A stretch of 7,356 nt of DNA from Patescibacteria group bacterium (GCA_018813805.1 JAHJAP010000091.1:1-7356); one strand, 5' to 3'; shown: positions 1 through 5,854, counted from the stretch's first letter. Notes: a model not told the origin generated them from the letters alone. A program made the numbers and translations.

Positions 1-36
1 ACCGAATACCGTATTCGGTATTCGGCGACAGACCCA
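1..36 (-). mobile_element. Partial copy of palindromic repeat element (one terminus only)
   Basis: The minus strand begins TGGGTCTGTCGCC, the same 13 bases that form both ends of the element at 3134-3298, followed by GAATACC as in that element's left end. The rest of this copy lies outside the window. Just inside the terminus is a perfect 9-bp stem (2-10 paired with 17-25) around a 6-base loop (11-16), at the same place as the hairpins in the other element. The outer end faces the 3' end of elp3, 86 bases away. No transposase is visible here. It could be the end of a complete insertion sequence or of another small non-autonomous element. Confidence 0.7.
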
Positions 37-122
37 TTATTTATAACTTTATTATATCAGAATAACAAAAATAAAAAAAGAAAACCCTTTTTAATCCTCT
101 CTTATCAGGGAAGACTACTTTT

Positions 123-1742
123 CTAGGCTTTTACCATATAACTATCTTTTAATCTATATCCTAATTTACGATAATAACCGCGCACGCCAACGCCAGAAAT
201 AACAACAATTTTTTTAAAACCATTATTCAACGCAATTTTTTCAGCCATTAACATTAATTGTTTTCCAAGACCTGCGTGTTGAATTTTCTTTTTTTGTCCT
301 ACAGAAACCAACTCGCCATAAACATGCAATTCACGAATTAATGCCGCATTGCTTAATGTACTAAATGTCGCATGTTTTGTATTACGCGCTGGCAATCTTA
401 ATCTACAAAACCCAAAAAGCGTATTATCTTTTTTATCAACTGCTTGAATAAAATATTCCTGTCCGTTTAATGTAGGATAATTAATAATTTGTAATTTAAA
501 ATTATTAATTTGTAACTGCTTATTTTTTGCCTCCCTGCATCTAATGCATTCGCATTTTACATTTTGATCTTTCATTATCTGCCGCAAATTAGTAATTTTA
601 TTTCCAGCTATAATTGACTCCTTTGGAATATCGCGAATAAGGCGAATAATTCTAACGTATTGCGGCACAATTTTTTTGCATTTTACAATTAAATTTTGCA
701 AAACTTTATCAGGATATGATTTATATTTTCCTTCTTGCCACCATTTATATAACAAACTATTGCGCGTTACTACTGTTGGATAAAGTTTTATTTGATCTGG
801 CTGAAATCGTTCATCATTAAATAAACTTTTAAACATAGCTAAATCTTTTTTAACAGTAGCGCCTGGTAAATTAGGCATAATATGATAAGTTACTTTAAAA
901 CCAAAATTTTTTAATAATTCAGTAGCGCTTGCAATTTTTTCAACATCATGTCCACGTTTATTTAATTTTAAAATTTTATCATCAATCGCTTGCACTCCTA
1001 ATTCAACTCTAGTCGCGCCTAATTTTCGCATTTCTAATAATTCTTCCTCATTAATATAGTCTGGCCGCGTTTCAAGCGTAATACCTATTATTTTATATTT
1101 AGTTTTCTCGTTTTTCTTTTGCTCTTGAAGCAATTGTTGTTTTAATTTTTTAATTTCGCATTTTATGTCGCTATTTCGTGTTTTAATTTTTATGCTTTTT
1201 ATTTTTTCAAACTCATTTGCTGCCTTAAAACATTCTTTAATATACCAATATTTATATTTTTCTGGCAAAACTGACCATGTTCCGCCAATAACAATCAATT
1301 CAATTTTTGTTGGCTCATGACCATTGGCTTTTAAAGCGCGCAATCTTAATGACACTTGTTTATATGGATCATAATCACAACGAATAGCGCGCATTACTGC
1401 TGGTTCATTGGATAAATAACTTTGCGGTACATTTTTTTCACTAGGACAATAAACGCACTTGCCTGGGCAAGGATATGGCTTTGTTAAAACAGCCACTGGC
1501 GCGATGCCTGACAAAGTTCTAACAGGACGTTTGCGCAAAACCTTTTTCAAATTCAACAATGTTGTCATAGCGCCACGCGATTGTTGCTGTTTATATTTTT
1601 TTAAAATATCAGAATTACGCAAAATACCAATTTTATATTTTTTAGCTACTTGTCGTTTTGTGCTAGCTAAATCTTCGCAAGAAATAATTTTACTCGCGAA
1701 GATTTCATCAATAGCTTGTTGTTGTTTTTTTACTATTAACAT
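123..1742 (-). CDS. elp3: Elp3-type tRNA U34 carboxymethyltransferase (radical SAM + GNAT)
   Basis: Elp3 enzymes use a radical SAM centre and acetyl-CoA to add a carboxymethyl group to C5 of wobble uridine 34 in tRNA. The 539-residue length is normal for archaeal and bacterial Elp3. The iron-sulfur ligands are visible as CPGKCVYCP (Cys92, Cys96, Cys99), followed by PQSY and the EPAVMRA segment that is typical of the family. ITLETRPDY lies at 221-229, and a zinc-site-like cluster CECIRCRE at 397-404. The C-terminal acetyltransferase domain shows RELHVYG (470-476), the acetyl-CoA loop QHAGLGKQ (488-495) and SGVGVRGYYRKLGY (516-529). A lysine-rich stretch (178-215) and a duplicated heptapeptide (410-423) look like lineage-specific linkers. 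The start is the only Met before residue 59 and has no Shine-Dalgarno; a TATTAT box ends six bases upstream of it, so the mRNA may be leaderless. The gene is divergent from the mutase gene. Bacterial Elp3 proteins generally act without the other Elongator subunits, so acting alone is expected here. Confidence 0.93.
   Translation of the reverse strand: MLIVKKQQQAIDEIFASKIISCEDLASTKRQVAKKYKIGILRNSDILKKYKQQQSRGAMTTLLNLKKVLRKRPVRTLSGIAPVAVLTKPYPCPGKCVYCPSEKNVPQSYLSNEPAVMRAIRCDYDPYKQVSLRLRALKANGHEPTKIELIVIGGTWSVLPEKYKYWYIKECFKAANEFEKIKSIKIKTRNSDIKCEIKKLKQQLLQEQKKNEKTKYKIIGITLETRPDYINEEELLEMRKLGATRVELGVQAIDDKILKLNKRGHDVEKIASATELLKNFGFKVTYHIMPNLPGATVKKDLAMFKSLFNDERFQPDQIKLYPTVVTRNSLLYKWWQEGKYKSYPDKVLQNLIVKCKKIVPQYVRIIRLIRDIPKESIIAGNKITNLRQIMKDQNVKCECIRCREAKNKQLQINNFKLQIINYPTLNGQEYFIQAVDKKDNTLFGFCRLRLPARNTKHATFSTLSNAALIRELHVYGELVSVGQKKKIQHAGLGKQLMLMAEKIALNNGFKKIVVISGVGVRGYYRKLGYRLKDSYMVKA
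474..515 (-). repeat. In-frame 21-bp tandem duplication inside elp3
   Basis: The minus strand carries TTACAAATTA twice with a 21-base period. In frame this gives LQINNFK followed by LQIINYP (Elp3 residues 410-423), just after the Cys-rich zinc-like site and before the acetyltransferase domain. The length is a multiple of three, so the reading frame survives. It is probably a tolerated linker expansion. Confidence 0.6.
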
Positions 1743-1748
1743 TGTTTA

Positions 1749-1778
1749 ATAATAATGATATTATTTATATAATCCTAA
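1749..1778 (-). promoter_or_regulatory. Possible elp3 promoter, leaderless spacing
   Basis: On the minus strand a TATTAT box (1754-1749) is followed by six bases and then the elp3 ATG, so initiation about seven bases downstream of the box would fall on the start codon. The -35 is poor: TTAGGA (1778-1773) at an 18-base spacing. The stretch is very AT-rich, so chance matches are likely. Confidence 0.3.
1768..1773 (+). promoter_or_regulatory. -10 box of the mutase promoter
   Basis: A consensus TATAAT lies 21 bases before the mutase ATG, predicting a start near 1780 and a leader of about 15 bases. No convincing -35 is seen 16-18 bases upstream, only an AT-rich tract. The leader has no Shine-Dalgarno. 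The box lies within the 52-base region shared with the divergent elp3 gene. Confidence 0.4.
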
Positions 1779-1794
1779 ATAATTATTAAAATTT

Positions 1795-3132
1795 ATGCAA
1801 ATAAATCCATCTATATTTAAGGCATACGACATCAGGGGAATCTATGGGCAAGATTTAACCAACAAAACAGCTGAAGCCATTGGTAATGTTTTTGCTCAAT
1901 TAGCCAACAAACAAACAATAGTTATTGGCAGAGATATGAGGCTGTCAAACAAAGCGCTTTTTACTAGTTTAGCTCAAGGCATAAATAACGCAGGTGTTAA
2001 AGTTATTGACATTGGCTTAGTATCAACTGATATAACTTATTTTGCTTCTGGTTTCTGGAAATTGCCAGCAATTATGATTACTGCTTCGCATAATCCCCAA
2101 GAATGGAATGGCTTTAAATTAACTTTGGCTAAAGCAGTTCCTTTTGGACAAACAAAAATTCAAAAATTAAAAAAATTAATAGAACAAGACAAATTTATTA
2201 ACACGCCTTTACATAAAGCAATTGAACAAAAAAACATCTTGCCTGATTATTTAAAAAATTGTTTAAAATTTATTAACACAAAAAATATTTCTAATTTAAA
2301 AATTGTTGCTGATGCTGGCAATGCTATGGCAGGCAAAATTGTGCCTTTGATTTACAATAATTTGCCTTGCAAAATTATTCCTTTATATTTTGAACTTGAT
2401 GGCTTATTTCCAAACCATCAACCAAGCCCAATAGAAAGTAAAAATTTAGTGGATTTACAAAAAACTGTGCTAAAAGAAAAAGCAAGCTTTGGCATGGCTT
2501 TTGATGGAGACGCTGATAGAGTATTTTTTGTTGATGAGCAAGGACAAGCAATTAACGGTGGAATTATTGTTGCTATTTTAGCTGAATATTTTTTAAAAAA
2601 ACATTTTAATGAAAAAATTATTTATGATTTGCGTTGCGGTCATATTGTTCCAGAAATTATTAAAAAAAATAATGGACAAGCAATTATTTCTAGAGTTGGC
2701 CACAGTTTTATTAAAAAAATTATGAAAAAAACTAAAGCAATCTTTGGCGGAGAACTTTCTGGACATTATTATTATCGCGATAATTATAGAGCAGATAGCG
2801 CCATGATTACCGCGCTAATAATTACTGAGATAATTTCACAAAAAAATAAACCATTATCAACTATAATAAAAAATTATACTCGCTATTGGCAAATAGAAGA
2901 AACCAACAGTTTAGTTAAAAATCAAAAAAGAAAAATCAAAGAATTAAAAGAAAAATATTGCGATGGAAATCAAAACAACTTAGATGGTTTAACAGTAGAA
3001 TATCTTGAGTGGTGGTTTAATGTTCGCGCTTCCAATACTGAGTCTTTGCTAAGGCTTAATTTAGAAGCAACTAGCCAAAAATTAATGGAAGAAAAAAAAC
3101 ACGAACTGCTTAAATTAATTAATCAAAACTAA
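1795..3132 (+). CDS. Phosphomannomutase/phosphoglucomutase (alpha-D-phosphohexomutase)
   Basis: This cytoplasmic enzyme moves phosphate between C6 and C1 of mannose or glucose through a phosphoserine and a glucose-1,6-bisphosphate-type intermediate, feeding GDP-mannose or UDP-glucose synthesis. At 445 residues it matches the bacterial ManB/AlgC class. All four family motifs are present: YDIRG at 11-15; the active-site loop TASHNP at 96-101 with phospho-acceptor Ser98; the Mg2+ loop DGDADR at 237-242 (Asp237, Asp239, Asp241); and the sugar-specificity loop GELSGH at 319-324. The phosphate-binding loop RASNTES is at 411-417. No key residue is missing. Motifs alone do not separate mannose from glucose use, and dual activity is common in this class. 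The ATG has no Shine-Dalgarno. The stop codon abuts the palindromic element, which may end transcription. An isomerase of the PGI/PMI type is encoded nearby and supplies its substrates. Confidence 0.93.
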   Translation: MQINPSIFKAYDIRGIYGQDLTNKTAEAIGNVFAQLANKQTIVIGRDMRLSNKALFTSLAQGINNAGVKVIDIGLVSTDITYFASGFWKLPAIMITASHNPQEWNGFKLTLAKAVPFGQTKIQKLKKLIEQDKFINTPLHKAIEQKNILPDYLKNCLKFINTKNISNLKIVADAGNAMAGKIVPLIYNNLPCKIIPLYFELDGLFPNHQPSPIESKNLVDLQKTVLKEKASFGMAFDGDADRVFFVDEQGQAINGGIIVAILAEYFLKKHFNEKIIYDLRCGHIVPEIIKKNNGQAIISRVGHSFIKKIMKKTKAIFGGELSGHYYYRDNYRADSAMITALIITEIISQKNKPLSTIIKNYTRYWQIEETNSLVKNQKRKIKELKEKYCDGNQNNLDGLTVEYLEWWFNVRASNTESLLRLNLEATSQKLMEEKKHELLKLINQN

Positions 3133-3133
3133 T

Positions 3134-3153
3134 TTGGGTCTGTCGCCGAATAC
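3134..3153 (+). repeat. Left terminal inverted repeat
   Basis: It pairs with 3279-3298 with one mismatch (G/A at the 15th base). The adjoining small hairpin pairs 3150-3154 with 3161-3165 around the loop GTATTT. Confidence 0.8.
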
Positions 3154-3278
3154 CGTATTTGGTATAAAATTCCAAATTTTTGTAAATTTTGTCAAAAATT
3201 TTTTCGCTAATATAACCATATTCCCTCAAAACTTTTTAAAAAAATTTCCTAAAAATTTGAAATTTTCTACTCGAAAGA

Positions 3279-3298
3279 GTATTTGGCGACAGACCCAA
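3279..3298 (-). repeat. Right terminal inverted repeat
   Basis: It is the inverted partner of 3134-3153 and matches 17-36 in orientation. Its adjoining hairpin pairs 3268-3272 with 3277-3281 around GAAA, a GNRA-type tetraloop in plus-strand RNA. Confidence 0.8.
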
Positions 3299-3299
3299 T

Positions 3300-4460
3300 T
3301 TATAATTCTAAATTACAGTTAACTTGCAATTTAGCCCAATTATTTTTCAATTGCCCCAAAGACGATTTAACCGCTTTTGAAATGGTTTGATTGCTAGCCC
3401 GAATTTTAAAATATCCAGCCGTTGCTATCATAGCGGCATTATCAGTACAAAACTCAACTTCAGGAATTATTACTTTAACTCCAACTAATTTTGTTTTAAC
3501 TGTTGCATCAAGTTGATTTCGTAATTCTTTATTTGCCGCAACGCCTCCTGACAACATTATTGTCTGACAATTTAACGTTTCAGCAGCTCTTATTGTTTTA
3601 GCAATTAAAACATCTACTACTGCTTGCTGAAATTCAGCGCAATATTCAGGAATTTTTTCTTTATATTTTTTATCTCTTTGTAAAGCGTAAAACAAAGCAG
3701 TTTTTAATCCAGAAAAAGAAAATTCATAATTTTTATCATAAATCATTGGTCTGGGCAAATGAATTTCTTGATTTTTTATTTCCTTATCTTTAACTTGCGC
3801 AGCATAAGCCGCAACTGCTGGTCCACCTGGATAACCAATATTCAACATTACCGCGGCTTTATCAAAAGCTTCACCAGCAGCATCATCTCTTGTTTCTCCA
3901 ATAATTTGATATTGGCCATACGCTTTCATTAAAACCAACATTGTATGTCCGCCGCTCACGGTTAAAATTAAAACTGGAAATATTGATTTATTTTGAATTT
4001 TAGATTTGCTTGAAGTTTGAGATTTAAAAATTTTACTCGCTGGACTTAACCAATTGGCATATATATGGCCTTCAATGTGATTAATGCCAACAATAGGAAC
4101 TTGCCAAGTATAAGCTAGTGTTTTGGCTGTTTCTACTCCAACCATTAAAGAAGTTATTAATCCTGGTCCTTGCGTAACAGCAATAGCGTCAAGACCATTA
4201 TAAGGATAAAATAAATTGGCTTTTGCTAGCGCTTTATTAATCACTGGCAAAATATTTACAACATGCTCGCGCGCTGCCACTTCAGGCACTACGCCGCCAT
4301 ATTTTTGATGTATTTTTATTTGTGAAGAAATAATATTAGATAATATTTTAACATCATCGCCCTTGCAACTTATAACTGCTGCGGCAGTTTCATCACAGCT
4401 TGTTTCAATTCCAAGTATAAGTAACTGTTGTTGAATATTCTTTTGAACATAAATTTTCAT
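3300..4460 (-). CDS. tsaD: tRNA N6-threonylcarbamoyladenosine (t6A) transferase TsaD
   Basis: TsaD (Gcp/Kae1/YgjD) transfers the threonylcarbamoyl group from threonylcarbamoyl-AMP to A37 of tRNAs that read ANN codons, working with TsaB and TsaE in bacteria. The ASKHA-fold motifs are clear: LGIETSCDET at 16-25, KYGGVVPE at 53-60, the metal-binding HIEGH at 128-132 (His128, His132), SGGHT at 169-173, DDAAGEAFDK at 192-201, FSFSGLKT at 247-254, SGGVAAN at 304-310 and EFCTDNAAM at 336-344 (Asp340 is the third metal ligand). At 386 residues it is about 50 longer than the E. coli protein. Part of this is a 14-residue N-terminal lead before LGIETS and part a low-complexity insertion at 141-159. The start has AGAGGA 10 bases upstream, inside the end of gdh, and four bases separate the two genes, so translation is probably coupled. 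TsaB, TsaC and TsaE are not in the window. Confidence 0.95.
   Translation of the reverse strand: MKIYVQKNIQQQLLILGIETSCDETAAAVISCKGDDVKILSNIISSQIKIHQKYGGVVPEVAAREHVVNILPVINKALAKANLFYPYNGLDAIAVTQGPGLITSLMVGVETAKTLAYTWQVPIVGINHIEGHIYANWLSPASKIFKSQTSSKSKIQNKSIFPVLILTVSGGHTMLVLMKAYGQYQIIGETRDDAAGEAFDKAAVMLNIGYPGGPAVAAYAAQVKDKEIKNQEIHLPRPMIYDKNYEFSFSGLKTALFYALQRDKKYKEKIPEYCAEFQQAVVDVLIAKTIRAAETLNCQTIMLSGGVAANKELRNQLDATVKTKLVGVKVIIPEVEFCTDNAAMIATAGYFKIRASNQTISKAVKSSLGQLKNNWAKLQVNCNLEL
3984..4040 (-). repeat. Low-complexity insertion within tsaD
   Basis: TsaD residues 141-159 are rich in Ser, Lys, Gln and Asn (FKSQTSSKSKIQNKS). Most of this stretch has no counterpart in E. coli TsaD, where HMEGH is followed after a short loop by FPFVALLVSGGHT. 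The core on both sides is intact. It looks like a repeat-derived or expanded surface loop of the kind seen in CPR proteins. Confidence 0.5.
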
Positions 4461-4464
4461 AATT

Positions 4465-5712
4465 TTATATTCCTCTTATTTTTAAACAAGCAACAATTTT
4501 TTCTATCGCTATAATATACGCAGCGAAACGCAAATCAACATTATATTTTTCTTTAGTTTGCCAAACCTTGTAAAAAGCGTTATTTATTTGTTCCTGAAGA
4601 CTAATATTTACTTTATTTATATCCCAATAAAAATGCTGCAAATTTTGCAACCATTCATAATAAGAAACAATTACGCCTCCAGCATTGGCTAAAACATCTG
4701 GCACGACAATCACATTTTTTTTAAATAATTTATCGCTAGCAATAGATGTAATTGGTCCATTAGCTAGCTCTATAATAATTGACGCTTTTATTTTATTAAC
4801 ATTATGCTCATCAATAACACCCTCTAGCGCTGATGGAACCAAAACGCTTACTGGCAATTCTAATAATTTTTCATTAGTAATATTTTTTGCATTATCAAAA
4901 TTTATAACTGAATTAGTTTTTTGTTTATGTAAAATTATTTTTTCTATATCAAGTCCTTCGTGATTATAAATACCCCCCTGTGAATCAGAAACTGCAACCA
5001 CTTTATAACTAGCCGCATAAGCTAATTTAGCAAAATTTAAACCAACATTACCAAAGCCTTGCACAACAATAGAAATATCTTGTTTTTTAATTTTTATTTT
5101 TGTTAATAAATTAGTAAATATATAAAATCCTCCTTGGCTAGTAGCAATGTCTCTGCCTAATGATCCGCCGATTTCAACTGGTTTTCCTGTAACACAAGCT
5201 GGGATATTTTTCCCTTTTATATGGCTATATTCATCCATAAACCATGCCATAATTTGCGGATTAGTATAAACATCAGGCGCTGGAATATCAATGTCGGGGC
5301 CAATAAAATCAGCAAAGCCTCGAACATAAGCGCGAGTTAATCTTTCTATTTCATTTTGACTTAATTTTTTAGTATCAACAATAATACCGCCCTTACCGCC
5401 ACCAAAAGGAATATCAACTACAGCGCATTTAATTGTCATCCAAAAAGCCAAGGCTTGCACTTCATCTAAATCAACTTGAGGATGAAAACGAAGACCACCT
5501 TTATAAGGGCCTCTGATATTATTATATTGAACGCGATATGCTTGAAAGATCTTTAAAGATCCATCGTCCATTAATACTGGCAAAGATACTTCTATAATTC
5601 TTTGCGGTTTTTTTAAAATTTCTAATTCAGAAAAATTAATCCCCGTGAGTTTGCAAATTCTATCAACTATTAATAATGCATTTTTAAATTTATTAGACAT
5701 ATTGTTAGACAT
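4465..5712 (-). CDS. gdhA: Glu/Leu/Phe/Val dehydrogenase family, probable glutamate dehydrogenase
   Basis: It reversibly deaminates glutamate to 2-oxoglutarate and ammonia with NAD(P). From the ATG at 5712 it is 415 residues, normal for the family. Numbered from that start, KGGLRFHP lies at 71-78 and PFGGGKGG at 102-109 with catalytic Lys107; DIPAPDVYTN is at 142-151, the Rossmann motif QGFGNVG at 218-224, and NAGGVIVSYYEW at 343-354. Asp243, at the end of the second Rossmann strand, mildly favours NAD+. The frame stays open 20 codons upstream, but that part reads through the tRNA gene and should not count. The 5712 ATG shares one base with the tRNA and has AGAGG five bases upstream, within the tRNA acceptor stem. 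A second ATG at 5700 follows an almost identical 12 bases, and MSNKFKNAL there resembles common family N-termini, so it is the alternative start. Motifs cannot fully exclude another amino acid as substrate, but the overall sequence reads as glutamate dehydrogenase. Confidence 0.9.
   Translation of the reverse strand: MSNNMSNKFKNALLIVDRICKLTGINFSELEILKKPQRIIEVSLPVLMDDGSLKIFQAYRVQYNNIRGPYKGGLRFHPQVDLDEVQALAFWMTIKCAVVDIPFGGGKGGIIVDTKKLSQNEIERLTRAYVRGFADFIGPDIDIPAPDVYTNPQIMAWFMDEYSHIKGKNIPACVTGKPVEIGGSLGRDIATSQGGFYIFTNLLTKIKIKKQDISIVVQGFGNVGLNFAKLAYAASYKVVAVSDSQGGIYNHEGLDIEKIILHKQKTNSVINFDNAKNITNEKLLELPVSVLVPSALEGVIDEHNVNKIKASIIIELANGPITSIASDKLFKKNVIVVPDVLANAGGVIVSYYEWLQNLQHFYWDINKVNISLQEQINNAFYKVWQTKEKYNVDLRFAAYIIAIEKIVACLKIRGI
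4471..4476 (-). promoter_or_regulatory. tsaD Shine-Dalgarno inside the gdh 3' end
   Basis: AGAGGA is read on the minus strand 10 bases before the tsaD ATG and within the last gdh codons. It supports the Met at 4460 as the start, and coupled translation. Confidence 0.6.
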
Positions 5713-5786
5713 GGTAGCCTCTAGGAGAATCGAACTCCTGTTACCAGGATGAAAACCTGGTGTCCTAACCACTAGACGAAGAGGCC
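5712..5786 (-). tRNA. tRNA-Glu (anticodon UUC)
   Basis: This is a 75-base cloverleaf with an encoded CCA. The acceptor stem GGCCTCT pairs with AGAGGCT, with a terminal G1-U72 wobble. The D arm begins GTCTAG, and the anticodon stem CCAGG/CCTGG encloses the loop TTTTCAT with anticodon TTC (5753-5751). The variable loop is the four bases TAAC, and the T arm is AGGAG/CTCCT with loop TTCGATT. The discriminator is A73. The D arm, variable loop and T arm match the bacterial tRNA-Glu pattern closely. U34 is a wobble uridine of the type modified by Elp3- or MnmE/MnmG-type systems. The final A of CCA is the first base of the probable gdh start codon. A sigma70-type promoter lies about 40 bases upstream. 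Confidence 0.97.
5718..5722 (-). promoter_or_regulatory. gdh Shine-Dalgarno within the tRNA-Glu acceptor stem
   Basis: AGAGG lies five bases before the ATG at 5712 and is the 3' strand of the tRNA acceptor stem (tRNA positions 66-70). In a folded tRNA it is base-paired, and tRNA 3' processing would remove it from the mRNA. It is the only Shine-Dalgarno-like sequence near either candidate gdh start. Confidence 0.45.
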
Positions 5787-5799
5787 AAAAAAAATTTTT

Positions 5800-5820
5800 A
5801 AAAAAGCCCCTTAAGGACTT
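5800..5820 (-). terminator. Hairpin plus U-tract between promoter and tRNA-Glu
   Basis: On the minus strand AAGTCC (5820-5815) pairs with GGGCTT (5809-5804), including one G-U pair, around the loop TTAAG. More Ts follow to 5800, then an A5 and a T8 tract up to the tRNA. It has the shape of a short intrinsic terminator and could end transcripts from the isomerase gene. It also begins at the predicted first base of the tRNA transcript, so it could act as a leader structure. The stem is short and its strength is uncertain. Confidence 0.4.
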
Positions 5821-5825
5821 AAAAA

Positions 5826-5854
5826 AGTATAATATAAAAATTTAATCAAGTCAA
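5826..5854 (-). promoter_or_regulatory. Sigma70-type promoter for tRNA-Glu/gdh/tsaD
   Basis: The minus strand has TTGACT (5854-5849), a 17-base spacer and TATACT (5831-5826), each box one base from consensus and at the optimal spacing. Transcription would begin near 5820, giving a leader of about 34 bases before the tRNA. This is the best promoter in the window and, with no other before tsaD, probably drives all three genes. Confidence 0.75.

Larger units (their letters stand above)
3134..3298. mobile_element. 165-bp palindromic MITE-like element with 20-bp terminal inverted repeats
   Basis: The ends are TTGGGTCTGTCGCCGAATAC (3134-3153) and, on the opposite strand, the same sequence with one change (3298-3279). 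The symmetry does not stop there. The next bases of each arm align, giving AAAATT-CAAATTTTT-type blocks (about 3166-3182 and 3247-3264), and the arms continue to match imperfectly to a centre near 3214-3217 flanked by AATAT/ATATT. The whole element can therefore fold into one hairpin with arms of about 80 bases. Each terminal repeat also holds its own small hairpin. It starts one base after the mutase stop and ends one base before the tsaD stop, so it forms the whole convergent intergenic region and is a likely bidirectional terminator. There is no transposase and no credible protein inside. No clear target-site duplication is seen. The GGGTCTGTC/GACAGACCC ends resemble repeats I associate with RAYT or small IS elements, but this is from memory. 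Confidence 0.75.

Noticed and set aside
1459..1749. Plus-strand open frame opposite elp3
   Set aside because: It lies wholly antisense to a strongly supported gene, has no recognisable motif and shows codon choice imposed by the opposite strand.
3125..3306. Target-site duplication around the 165-bp element
   Set aside because: The flanks are AT-only on both sides and no unambiguous direct repeat of fixed length can be assigned.
3134..3322. Open frame of 62 codons covering the palindromic element
   Set aside because: It starts in the terminal repeat and runs through AT-rich arm sequence (Phe, Asn and Lys rich) into the tsaD end. The symmetry of the element explains the sequence better than a protein does.
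4685..4963. Plus-strand open frame opposite gdh, and a similar one at 6262-6546 opposite the isomerase
   Set aside because: Both are shadows of conserved genes, with no ribosome site or domain signal.
5713..5772. N-terminal extension of gdh by 20 codons (MVRTPGFHPG...)
   Set aside because: These codons are the tRNA-Glu gene read in frame, and family members do not have such an extension. The ATG at 5712 or 5700 fits the family length.
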